In this document: piece by piece, positions 54,900 through 63,034 of the stretch
Position numbering within the stretch: the first letter of the stretch is position 1
How the letters are laid out: each line of letters begins with the position of its first letter
Source: Leptolyngbyaceae cyanobacterium JSC-12
Lineage (GTDB): Bacteria; Cyanobacteriota; Cyanobacteriia; Leptolyngbyales; Leptolyngbyaceae
Assembly (NCBI GenBank): GCA_000309945.1
Contig: CM001633.1
Coordinates: 4,815,793 to 4,879,792 of the forward strand
Direction of reading: 5' to 3'
Length of the DNA: 64,000 nucleotides
Made by a program: the position numbers and the translations under genes
The notes under the pieces: model-generated
The model's database searches: none
Told to the model about the DNA's origin: nothing
Seen by the model: the letters and a program-made list of their open reading frames with translations, nothing else

Positions 54900-55565
54900 A
54901 TGGCATTCGCAGTGAAGTTTTTAACTGTTGCAACTCTCAGTATTGTATCCTTGGGTTTCATGCAATCTGCCAACGCTGCTGTGATTACTTTTAACCAGTT
55001 GGTTGAAGGTCAAACTTCGTTTGGGTTTGATGGGGATGGGGATGGCATCAATGACGTGATTTTTAGCACCACCGACCCACTTGGCTTTTTGACGACTGGT
55101 CCAGGACCGAATCAGGTGTTTATCAGTGAACCTGGGTTAGAAGGTACGTCTTTGCTCAACCCTGATTTGAGGGTGGATTTTTTGCGAGGAGCCGCAGGTT
55201 TCATTCGGTTTGGGTTTGCGCTCAACAGTTTTACCGAAAGTGCGAACACTTTTGCTGCTTTCCAATTGTTCGATGCGAATGATAGTTTGCTGGCTTCCGT
55301 GCAGCAAGCAGGCATCTTTGGAGCGACCAGTTCGTTTCCAGAAGGACAAGTTGAGGTTGGCTTTGCCGGAGTTGCGGCTTATGGACTGTTTAATTTCAGC
55401 AGTGACAACGGACGTTACATTATTGATAACTTTGATGGCATTTTTGGCTCAACCGAGGATATTGATTCGGCGGTTGTCCCTGAACCGATGACTTTCGCGG
55501 GAACAGGGTTGGCGCTCGCGTTCACAGCGCTTTACCGCAAACGTAGACAAAACTCCAAATGCTGA
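54900..55565 (+). CDS. PEP-CTERM sorting-domain protein
   Basis: 221 residues from ATG 54900, preceded by GAGGTG. Signal peptide FLTVATLSIVSLGFMQSANA. The body is acidic and Phe/Gly-rich, with a calcium-binding-like DGDGDGIND at about 43-51. The end is a PEP-CTERM anchor: VPEPMTFAGTGLALAF then TALYRKRRQ. Such proteins are processed by exosortase and placed at the cell surface. Function unknown. Confidence 0.85.
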   Translation: MAFAVKFLTVATLSIVSLGFMQSANAAVITFNQLVEGQTSFGFDGDGDGINDVIFSTTDPLGFLTTGPGPNQVFISEPGLEGTSLLNPDLRVDFLRGAAGFIRFGFALNSFTESANTFAAFQLFDANDSLLASVQQAGIFGATSSFPEGQVEVGFAGVAAYGLFNFSSDNGRYIIDNFDGIFGSTEDIDSAVVPEPMTFAGTGLALAFTALYRKRRQNSKC

Positions 55566-55672
55566 GTCAACAATACCGCTGCTGTTGCGTTAGTTTGCCG
55601 TAACAATTCACACCTTGCGTCGTGCCACAAAAACGCTATTCTAAAAGGCGTGTTAAGAATGGTGAATTGGGT

Positions 55673-56902
55673 ATGGCAACGATCTTTAAGAATGCTCACC
55701 TGCTTGACCCAATGCAAGGGGTTGAGGGACGCGGCGACGTGCTGATTGAACATGGCAAAATTGTTGGGATTTTGCAGGATGATCTGGCGATCGGCAAAAT
55801 TGTTCCAATTCTCGTGCCCCAGTGGGATACCCAAATTATTGATTTGGAAGGAGCATTTCTTTCCCCTGGTTGGATTGATATTCATACTCATGTCTTTAAC
55901 ACAATCGGCGATTTTTGCCTGCCTGCGGACGACGTGGGGATTCGCTCTGGGGTCACCACAATCGCTGATGCGGGAACCTCTGGTATTCTTACCTTTGATG
56001 CGTTCCGCCAGAGTGTGATTAACACTGCCAAAACCCGCGTCTACGCCTTTATGGATCCATCTTTGCTCTATATTGCGACATCGGATTTTATTGCCCATCG
56101 CCTAGAAATTGCTGCCAATCCCCGCAATCAGGATGTGGAACGAGCCGCTGCTACTGTTGAAGCTAACCGGGATGTGGTTGTAGGTTTCAAAGTGCGTCCA
56201 GTGCGTCGTGCTGGAGAGGCACAGTCTCCCGTAATGGGGGCAGCTCGGGCATTAGCTGATCGCTTTAATCTGCCGTTGATGGTGCATGTGGGGCGCTTCC
56301 CCCAGGATGATGTAGTTCCTCCTCATGAGTTGTTGCCTCAGTTGAAAGCGGGGGATATTGTGACCCACTGTTTTCAACCCCAATTTGGCTTGTTTGATGA
56401 GAGCAGTAATTTAATCCCAGCAGCGCGAGAAGCAATTGATCGCGGCGTATTGCTGGATGTAGGGCACAGTAATGCGGATTTCTCTATTGCAACGGCAAAA
56501 TCCGCGATCTCTCAAGGCATTTTGCCCAATACCCTTTCCACCGACCTGAACTGTTTCAACATCGATACAGTCGGTAGCTTGGCAGCAGTAATGACCAAGT
56601 TCGTGAACTTGGGCTTGTCTCTGGCAGATGTGGTGGAACGAGTTACTACCCGTGCAGCCGCGGCAATTGGCAAATCTGATCAGTTGGGTGGCTTCAAACC
56701 GGGGCAACTGGCAGACTTCACAATCTTTGAGTGGGTGGATCAAGAAGTGGTTTTAGAAGATGGTCGCGGTGGCAGTCTTCCCGTTTCTCAAATGCTCAGG
56801 GTGAAGGGCGTATGTCGTAGTGGGGAATACATTGGGATTGAGCGATCGCCGTTTGATTCCGAACCTGTAGCTGAACATGTTCAAGAGCCAGCATTGGTGT
56901 AG
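55673..56902 (+). CDS. Amidohydrolase/deacetylase-type metallohydrolase (COG3964-like)
   Basis: 409 residues from ATG 55673 (MATIFKNAHLLDPMQGVEGRGDVLIE); a GTG at 55622 would add 17. Amidohydrolase-superfamily metal sites: LSPGWIDIHTHVF (HxH), the probable carbamoylated Lys in VVGFKVRPVRRAG, His in PLMVHVGRF and DIVTHCFQP, and Asp in LSTDLNCFN. Known relatives are deacylases of unclear substrate. It opens the plus-strand half of the locus, 119 nt before the ferritin-like gene. Confidence 0.85.
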   Translation: MATIFKNAHLLDPMQGVEGRGDVLIEHGKIVGILQDDLAIGKIVPILVPQWDTQIIDLEGAFLSPGWIDIHTHVFNTIGDFCLPADDVGIRSGVTTIADAGTSGILTFDAFRQSVINTAKTRVYAFMDPSLLYIATSDFIAHRLEIAANPRNQDVERAAATVEANRDVVVGFKVRPVRRAGEAQSPVMGAARALADRFNLPLMVHVGRFPQDDVVPPHELLPQLKAGDIVTHCFQPQFGLFDESSNLIPAAREAIDRGVLLDVGHSNADFSIATAKSAISQGILPNTLSTDLNCFNIDTVGSLAAVMTKFVNLGLSLADVVERVTTRAAAAIGKSDQLGGFKPGQLADFTIFEWVDQEVVLEDGRGGSLPVSQMLRVKGVCRSGEYIGIERSPFDSEPVAEHVQEPALV

Positions 56903-57021
56903 TCAAAATCTGAAGCGTGGATGACCACAAGTTTATTTAGACCAATTGTCAATTTTGGTTCCATGATGGGTCAGTATTCATTTATTAGACCATTGATTAT
57001 CGTGTTACCTCCTCCTTACCT

Positions 57022-57711
57022 ATGACTTCACTGCTTACCTCTGATGCTGACACCTGGGCACCATTTGTGCAATCAATTGAAGCCGAACTAGAAGCTCATC
57101 GCGATCGCGCCCTGCTAAAAGATGCAGCCGATCAAGCGTTTGCTACCTCTGCCAGTACCTGCCAGCCCTGGTCTCGCAAACGGGTAGTTGAATGGTTGAG
57201 TTTTCAAACTTATTACGAATACCAGGCAATTTTGTTCATCAGTAAATGGCTGCAAAGTACACCAGAATTAGATGCAATGGTCTTGCTCTGCCAGCAGATT
57301 GAAGATGAGGGGAACCATTTTCACTGGCTAAATCAGCATCTAGAACAAATGGGTGCAAAACTGGCAGATTGGCAACCGTTGCCCGAAATTGTGGATTGGG
57401 TAGAAACCTACTACGGCAATCTGCCAGATACGATTTCTCGATTGGCTGCTCATAACTTGGCAGGAGAATCCGGTGCCTGTCGCTCGTTTGCGAGTATTGT
57501 GTCGTTTCTGCCAGAAGACCTGCAAAAAACGATTCGCCGAATTATGCCCGATGAACAGTTTCATCTGCGGTTGGGGCGGCGTGTTCTCAGCAAATATTGT
57601 ATTACTGATGAGCAAAAGGCGCGGGCACGACAATGTGCACTGGAAGTTTCACAGCTGGAGACACTCGCTATTCAAGCATTTAACCGGAAATTAGCCGCGA
57701 TAGACGCATGA
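57022..57711 (+). CDS. Ferritin-like di-iron protein
   Basis: 229 residues, mostly helical. The ligand pattern of a ferritin-like di-iron site is complete: E66 (FQTYYEYQA), E96xxH99 (IEDEGNH), E149 (NLAGESG) and E178xxH181 (MPDEQFH). Such sites occur in oxygenases, hydroxylases (MiaE, AurF types) and ferroxidases; the single-domain size fits an oxidase or oxygenase. The next gene overlaps by 4 nt and encodes a Bfd-like [2Fe-2S] protein, a plausible electron donor. Specific reaction unknown. Confidence 0.78.
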   Translation: MTSLLTSDADTWAPFVQSIEAELEAHRDRALLKDAADQAFATSASTCQPWSRKRVVEWLSFQTYYEYQAILFISKWLQSTPELDAMVLLCQQIEDEGNHFHWLNQHLEQMGAKLADWQPLPEIVDWVETYYGNLPDTISRLAAHNLAGESGACRSFASIVSFLPEDLQKTIRRIMPDEQFHLRLGRRVLSKYCITDEQKARARQCALEVSQLETLAIQAFNRKLAAIDA

Positions 57712-57914
57712 CTCCAAGGCAAAAGAAGCAAGAACCTGCCTATTGCTATTGCAGCGAACTTCCCCATGCCGAAATTCTGGTGCGGCAACAAGCCGCTCCG
57801 CTTCCCTTCCAGCAGGCGATGCGGGTTCATTGTCAAAGTGGCGATCGCTGTGGACGGTGCCTCTGGAAACTAGAGCAACTGCTGCGATCGCACAATTGCT
57901 ATGTCTCTGATTAG
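57708..57914 (+). CDS. Bfd-like [2Fe-2S] protein
   Basis: 68 residues. Cys13-x-Cys15, 32 residues, then Cys48-x2-Cys51 fits the BFD (bacterioferritin-associated ferredoxin) pattern CxC-x31-34-CxxC. The helical ends (LPFQQAMRVH, LWKLEQLLRSH) also fit. Classical Bfd passes electrons to bacterioferritin. Here ATG overlaps the ferritin-like stop (ATGA), so the two are made together. It ends 43 nt from the convergent glnT stop. Confidence 0.72.
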   Translation: MTPRQKKQEPAYCYCSELPHAEILVRQQAAPLPFQQAMRVHCQSGDRCGRCLWKLEQLLRSHNCYVSD

Positions 57915-57956
57915 AAAATCATTTCGGTGCGTTACGCTGTGCTGACAACACTCTAC

Positions 57957-59273
57957 TCAACAATCTAAAGTGTTTTCTAATTCCCAGGGAGTGATTTGCG
58001 AGTTGTAAGTTTGCCATTCCTGACGCTTTAACTTCTGGTAAGAGTCCACAAACTTGGGACCCATTGCCTTAGTTAGGATCGTGTCCTGTTCCAGGTATCG
58101 CATTGCATCTAACAAGCTGGTTGGTAATTGTTTAACTGTTCCTGGCGGCAGCGGATCGGTATAAGTGTTGTTATCGTAGCGTTGACCAGGATCGCGCTTC
58201 TGGGTTATTCCATCCAACCCAGCCGCAACTACCGCCGCAGGCAAGAGATAGGGATTAGCAGATCCATCGGCAAGACGTAACTCAAAGCGCCCAGGGTCAG
58301 GGATACGGATCGCATGGGTGCGGTTATTGCCACTATAGCTGATGGTGTTGGGCGACCAGGTAGCCCCCGAAGTTGTCACAGGTGCATTCAAGCGCTTGTA
58401 GGAGTTGATAGTAGGGTTGGTAAAGGCACAGAGCGCCTCAGCTGAGTGCAACACGCCGCCAATGAACTGATAGCTCAAAGTGGAAAGTCCCAACTTTCCC
58501 TGAGGATCGTGAAACAAATTGACTGTGCCAGTTGTATCCCAAACGGAGATGTGGACGTGGCAGCCGTTCCCAGTCAGGTGGGGGAAAGGTTTGGGCATGA
58601 AGGTCGCGCGAAATCCGTGTTTCTCAGCGATCGCTTTCACCATGTACTTAAAAAAGGCATGGCGATCAGCGGTTACCAGAGCGTCTGCATAAGTCCAATT
58701 CATCTCAAATTGCCCGTTAGCATCTTCGTGATCGTTTTGATAAGCTCCCCAGCCCAGCGCTAACATACCGTCGCAGATCTCAGAAATTACCTCAAATCGG
58801 CGCATGAGTGTCTGCTGGTCATAACAGGGTTTGATTTGGCGATCGCGCTGATCAGACAGGTTGATGCCATCTGGCGACAACAAAAAGTATTCACATTCCA
58901 CCCCCGTGCGAATGCTATAGCCCAGTTCTTGCGCCTGACTTAACACGCGCTTTAGCACCAGGCGCGGCGTTTGATCAACGGGTTGTCCATCCATCGTATA
59001 GAGATCAGCAGGCATCCAGGCAACATCGGGTTGCCAGGGAAGCTGAAACAAGCTGTTAGCATCAGGAATTGCTAGCACATCTGGGTCGGCGGGGGTCATA
59101 TCCAGCCAGGCAGCAAACCCAGCAAATCCGGCACCACTGGTTGCCATCTGATCGATCGCTGGAGCTGGAACTAGCTTGGCACGCTGAACGCCAAACAAAT
59201 CGGTAAAACAAATGAGGAAATAGCGAATGCCTTTGCGCTGGGCGGTCTCAAACAGAGAGGTGGAATTAGTCAT
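57957..59273 (-). CDS. glnT: Type III glutamine synthetase (GlnT-like)
   Basis: 438 residues from ATG 59273 (MTNSTSLFETAQRKGIRYFLICFTDLFG). Glutamine-synthetase fold: the N-terminal beta-grasp domain, then catalytic motifs GVECEYFLL, the ANGQFEMNW Glu region, GNGCHVHISVWD, GRFELRLADGSANPYL. Length and sequence fit the GlnT/GSIII-like group, whose members include gamma-glutamyl-methylamide and gamma-glutamyl-amine synthetases. So the amine substrate may be an organic amine rather than ammonia. It is last in the desaturase-hydrolase-glnT unit, 35 nt after the hydrolase stop. Confidence 0.82.
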   Translation of the reverse strand: MTNSTSLFETAQRKGIRYFLICFTDLFGVQRAKLVPAPAIDQMATSGAGFAGFAAWLDMTPADPDVLAIPDANSLFQLPWQPDVAWMPADLYTMDGQPVDQTPRLVLKRVLSQAQELGYSIRTGVECEYFLLSPDGINLSDQRDRQIKPCYDQQTLMRRFEVISEICDGMLALGWGAYQNDHEDANGQFEMNWTYADALVTADRHAFFKYMVKAIAEKHGFRATFMPKPFPHLTGNGCHVHISVWDTTGTVNLFHDPQGKLGLSTLSYQFIGGVLHSAEALCAFTNPTINSYKRLNAPVTTSGATWSPNTISYSGNNRTHAIRIPDPGRFELRLADGSANPYLLPAAVVAAGLDGITQKRDPGQRYDNNTYTDPLPPGTVKQLPTSLLDAMRYLEQDTILTKAMGPKFVDSYQKLKRQEWQTYNSQITPWELENTLDC

Positions 59274-59308
59274 TGGGGTGACGAGGGTGAGGGTTGGTAG
59301 CAAGAGCG

Positions 59309-60325
59309 TTAGTAATTGAGCAAGTCTCGAATTGCTTCTCGAATAAATGCTTCGTCAGCAGGATTTTGGGAAGGATTGCCGGCCCGATGCCCCCAAATAG
59401 AAGAAATCGGTCGGTATTCAGCATGGGGAATGAGAGCCGCTTCTGCTGCACAATCTTCCAGCGTGAAGTATAAATCCGTAGTGGCAGGCATTACGAGAGT
59501 TTTGGCAGAAATAGAAGCTAAGGCTTTTGTGTAGTTGCCCTGGTAAGTGGAGTTTTGGCTAACATCGCAGCGTAACCAGGTTTCGATCATTGACAGGAGA
59601 TTGTGGGGATCGCGTTTGCGATAGCTCAGTTCCCAACCTTTGAGTAAATATTCCTCCAAAGAGGAGTAACCTAATTTATAGTACAGTCCTTCTCGGTAAA
59701 AGGCTTGAGATGCTGCCCAACTAGCGTAGATGCGGGCAAAGGCACGAAACCCTCGGTCTGGTGTTCCTGCAAAGTGGCTTCCTGTCCAGGTGGGATCGGC
59801 AGTCAGGGCGGCTTTCAGGCTTTCGAGAAAAATGCGATTGTGGTCGGTGGTGCGGGCTGTGCCACAGAGAGCTGCAATCCGTTCGACGCGATCGCCAAAC
59901 AAAGCTCCCCAGTGATACGCCTGCTGCGCCCCCATTGACCAGCCATAAATCAGTGCTAATTGCTCAATCCCAAACACATCTCTCAACAGTTGTTCCTGAG
60001 CGCGAACATTGTCCACATGGGTAAACCAGAATCCCTGTTCTACCAGTCCACAGGCTGCACAATTGCTGGGAGAGCTAGATAGCCCATTGCCAAACATATT
60101 GGGGATGATAATGAACCAGCGAGAGGGGTCAAGGATGCTATCTGGGTGAATCAGCCATTCGATGTCAGTGTGCTGTGCGCCGTAGGATGTGGGGTAGAGG
60201 ATAACATTGCGGCGATTGCTGGCAAGTTCACCATAGGTTTGATACACCACTTGAGCCTGGGGTAACACTGCCCCGCATTGCAGCTCAAAATTCTCCAGAA
60301 TGTGGCAGCTAGCCGGGCAACTCAT
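59309..60325 (-). CDS. Alpha/beta hydrolase (homoserine acetyltransferase-like)
   Basis: 338 residues. The start (FELQCGAVLPQAQVVYQTYGEL) and nucleophile elbow GWSMGAQQAYHW (Ser) resemble the MetX-like branch; Asp in PATTDLYFTLED and His in IWGHRAGNP complete the triad. MetX proper has longer acyl-pocket motifs, so an acyltransferase or amide/ester hydrolase role is equally likely. Its ATG overlaps the desaturase stop by 4 nt (60322-60325): translational coupling. Confidence 0.8.
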   Translation of the reverse strand: MSCPASCHILENFELQCGAVLPQAQVVYQTYGELASNRRNVILYPTSYGAQHTDIEWLIHPDSILDPSRWFIIIPNMFGNGLSSSPSNCAACGLVEQGFWFTHVDNVRAQEQLLRDVFGIEQLALIYGWSMGAQQAYHWGALFGDRVERIAALCGTARTTDHNRIFLESLKAALTADPTWTGSHFAGTPDRGFRAFARIYASWAASQAFYREGLYYKLGYSSLEEYLLKGWELSYRKRDPHNLLSMIETWLRCDVSQNSTYQGNYTKALASISAKTLVMPATTDLYFTLEDCAAEAALIPHAEYRPISSIWGHRAGNPSQNPADEAFIREAIRDLLNY

Positions 60326-61302
60326 GCGGCAACTTTCTCAAACTTGGCAATCAGATTGCGGTTAACGCTTACATAGCCTGACTCCACATGGGCAAAATGA
60401 GGACACAGGACTGCATGAGCTGCTGGTAACGCATGAAACGGGATCGATGGATAGAGATGATGCTCTGCGTGAAATGACATATTCCACATGAGGAATTGGA
60501 TTGGGAAAATGGTCAGCGTGGTGCGGGTATTCGTTAATGGGTTGTCATCCTGCGTGCAATCTGTATGTTCGGCTAACAAAATGGCGCGTAAGATTGGTTG
60601 TCCAATGATTAACGGGAACAACCAGTAGAGCCAGAACCATGGTTGCCCAAAGGCAATTGAAACGGCGATCGCAGCGAGATAGACCAGTAATTGCAATCGC
60701 ACTGATCTGATCACTTCGGTTCGGGCATCTTCGGAAATGTAGGGATAATCTTGAACCTGTCCTGCGGCGATCTTTAGATGGGTTTGCAACTTGCCCCGCC
60801 ACCAGGGTAAGCCGCTCAGTTCAAGCAGGTATTCCCTAATGTTAGTAGGTTTGCGATCGCCTAATTCCGGATCTTTATCGGGAATTTGAGTGTAACGATG
60901 GTGCCATTTGTGATAGCGACGATAAAACGTACTGTTGTAGAACGATAACAAGCCTGCAAACCAGGCAAGTCCGTCATTTAAGGAATGATTGGCAAATGCG
61001 GTTCGATGACTGCCCTCATGCATAGGTGCGAACATCGATGCAAGACTGAACCCGTACACAACTAGTGCCGGAAACGCCAGTAGCCAGCGATCTAGATTCG
61101 TTGCCCAGAGATAGCCGCTTATCCCCATAATTGCCAAGTGCCCAGCTAATTGTCGCCCACCTTGCCAATTCGAGCGACTATTCAACACCTCAAGCTCTTC
61201 ATGAGAGAGAATTTGGCGCGGGTCAGAGGCTGCGAGATCGGTCAGAACAACTGACGTTTGGGGTAGTTCTGAATGGCTAACGGGCAAATCACTAAGAGTC
61301 AT
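60322..61302 (-). CDS. Membrane fatty-acid-desaturase-family di-iron enzyme
   Basis: 326 residues with all three His boxes: HEGSH at 95-99, HKWHH at 131-135, HAEHH at 278-282, plus His246. Four to five hydrophobic helices place it in the membrane. The family covers desaturases, hydroxylases and some alkane-type oxygenases; the short size resembles small hydroxylases more than acyl-lipid Delta desaturases. It leads the unit whose promoter region has the NtcA site. Confidence 0.84.
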   Translation of the reverse strand: MTLSDLPVSHSELPQTSVVLTDLAASDPRQILSHEELEVLNSRSNWQGGRQLAGHLAIMGISGYLWATNLDRWLLAFPALVVYGFSLASMFAPMHEGSHRTAFANHSLNDGLAWFAGLLSFYNSTFYRRYHKWHHRYTQIPDKDPELGDRKPTNIREYLLELSGLPWWRGKLQTHLKIAAGQVQDYPYISEDARTEVIRSVRLQLLVYLAAIAVSIAFGQPWFWLYWLFPLIIGQPILRAILLAEHTDCTQDDNPLTNTRTTLTIFPIQFLMWNMSFHAEHHLYPSIPFHALPAAHAVLCPHFAHVESGYVSVNRNLIAKFEKVAA

Positions 61303-61374
61303 TACAAATTTATCAACTAAACATAAGGGTACTGTTTTCTCCTACTCGTATACCTCTATGGTCTACCTGATGAT

Positions 61375-61390
61375 TGTATTAGAAGTTACA
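61375..61390 (-). promoter_or_regulatory. NtcA-binding site upstream of the desaturase-hydrolase-glnT unit
   Basis: TGTA-TTAGAAGT-TACA (61375-61390), an exact GTA-N8-TAC with flanking T/A, 72 bp upstream of the desaturase ATG and just inside the intergenic gap after guaD. On the coding strand a TATACG hexamer begins 24 nt past the TAC; it fits TANNN but lacks the final T of TAN3T. The spacing matches NtcA-activated (class II) promoters. Confidence 0.78.
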
Positions 61391-61392
61391 TT

Positions 61393-62715
61393 CTAGCTTT
61401 GCCGCTGGTAGGCAACGTTCCCCATAATGTGAGTTGCATAGATAGCGCGATCGTCACCCAGAATTATTAATGTAAATACTTTTTCTGTCAGTTCTTCCAA
61501 TGATTGTGCCGTTGGGTTGGGGGTGCGGAATGCCATTAAAGGAGTTGCCTTGAGATCCAACACAACGAAATCTGCCTCTTTGCCAATGTCAAAGTTGCCG
61601 ATTTTGTCGTCTAGATAGAGCGCTTTTGCGCCACCGAGCGTCGCCAAAAACAGCGCTTTGAAAGGAGATAATTTTTCTCGCTGAAGCTGCACAACTTTGT
61701 AGGCTTCGTGAGCCGTTTGCAGTATAGAAAAGCTAGTGCCGCCTCCTACATCGGTGCCTAACCCCACATGAACTGGATGTTCAATGGATTTGGCTTGTGT
61801 GAGTTTAAATAAACCACTGCCCAGAAACAGATTAGAGGTGGGACAAAACGCGATCGCTGCCTTTGCTGCCGATAACCGCCGAAATTCATCATCTCGCAAC
61901 TGCACCCCATGAGCAAACACGGATCGTTCCCGCACGAGTCCTGCCCGGTCATACACATCTAGATAGCCGTTGCTGTCGGGAAATAGCTGGGCAACCAGTT
62001 CCACCTCATTTACGTTTTCCGACAGGTGCGTATGCAAGTACACATCTGGAAACTCTTCCAGCAATTTCCCTGCCAATTGCAATTGTTCATTCGTAGATGT
62101 GATGGCAAAGCGAGGTGTTACTGCATACAGCAACCGTCTAGTTTTGTGCCACTTCTGAATCAGCGCTTTACTTTCCTGATACGCCCTCTCGGCAGTGTCG
62201 GTGAGAAAATCAGGGGCGTTCCGATCCATCATCACTTTGCCTGCGATCATGCGCAGATTGCGCCGACTGGCTTCCTCAAAAAATGCCTCTGCCGACTGCG
62301 GATGAACAGTTGCAAACACCAGGGCAGTTGTGGTGCCATTTCGCATCAACTCATCCAGAAAAATGGTGGCGACCTTCTGGGCGTAGGATTTGTCCTGAAA
62401 TTTGCCCTCTGCTGGAAAAGTGTATTTGTTCAGCCATTCCAACAGTTGTTCCCCGTAAGCTGCCAGCACTTCCACCTGCGGGAAATGAATATGGGTATCG
62501 ATGAATCCGGGCAAAATCAGGCGATCGCGATAATCAACCGTGGGAATTTCCGCATAGGTCGCCTTTAAATCCTCATAAGCGCCCAAAGCTTTGATCTTGC
62601 CGTCTTCCAGCACCATTAGCCCATCCGCAAAATAGCGAACGCTTTCGGCTTCTGGCACAAAAAATGGATCGGCAATGAAATCGAGAAATGAACTGCGAAA
62701 GGCTTGGAGTCCCAC
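61393..62715 (-). CDS. guaD: Guanine deaminase
   Basis: 440 residues, GTG start at 62715. Amidohydrolase-superfamily guanine deaminase: zinc motif PGFIDTHIHFPQ, VYLHTHLSENVNEV, SVFAHGVQL, and the marker CPTSNLFLGSGLF before GLGTDVGGG (Asp). It converts guanine to xanthine, releasing ammonia. It lies 90 bp upstream of the desaturase gene on the same strand, across the NtcA site, so it may have its own promoter. Confidence 0.92.
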   Translation of the reverse strand: MGLQAFRSSFLDFIADPFFVPEAESVRYFADGLMVLEDGKIKALGAYEDLKATYAEIPTVDYRDRLILPGFIDTHIHFPQVEVLAAYGEQLLEWLNKYTFPAEGKFQDKSYAQKVATIFLDELMRNGTTTALVFATVHPQSAEAFFEEASRRNLRMIAGKVMMDRNAPDFLTDTAERAYQESKALIQKWHKTRRLLYAVTPRFAITSTNEQLQLAGKLLEEFPDVYLHTHLSENVNEVELVAQLFPDSNGYLDVYDRAGLVRERSVFAHGVQLRDDEFRRLSAAKAAIAFCPTSNLFLGSGLFKLTQAKSIEHPVHVGLGTDVGGGTSFSILQTAHEAYKVVQLQREKLSPFKALFLATLGGAKALYLDDKIGNFDIGKEADFVVLDLKATPLMAFRTPNPTAQSLEELTEKVFTLIILGDDRAIYATHIMGNVAYQRQS

Positions 62716-63034
62716 GGGATTTTGTGACTAAAAAACGATGTTCCTGATTCTACTCCTGTTTGGAATATTTAGTTTGTTACCATCGCAGCCACAGCGATCA
62801 AGAGTAGTGGAAATAAGAAGCTGGAATCTTTATGGGGGTAAGTGTCTTATCCCTGGTTTCCAGAAAACCTATTTCATGGGGTTTTGATCAAATTCAAATG
62901 CCCCTTGCGGGTACTCACAGCAGTCATTCTCTTTGAATACAGTAGAAAAGGTAGGAAATTCAAAGGTCTTCGTATTTTCCAATCGAAAGCACTTCTCATT
63001 CTGCTTCAACCCCCTGAAACTCAAGGAAGCAATT
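62716..63034. other. Intergenic region between guaD and the edge gene
   Basis: About 320 bp with divergent promoters expected. No exact GTA-N8-TAC is present (GTAAGTGTCTTATC near 62840 is one half only). No gene recognised; a plus-strand frame at 62842-63042 has no family features. Confidence 0.45.
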
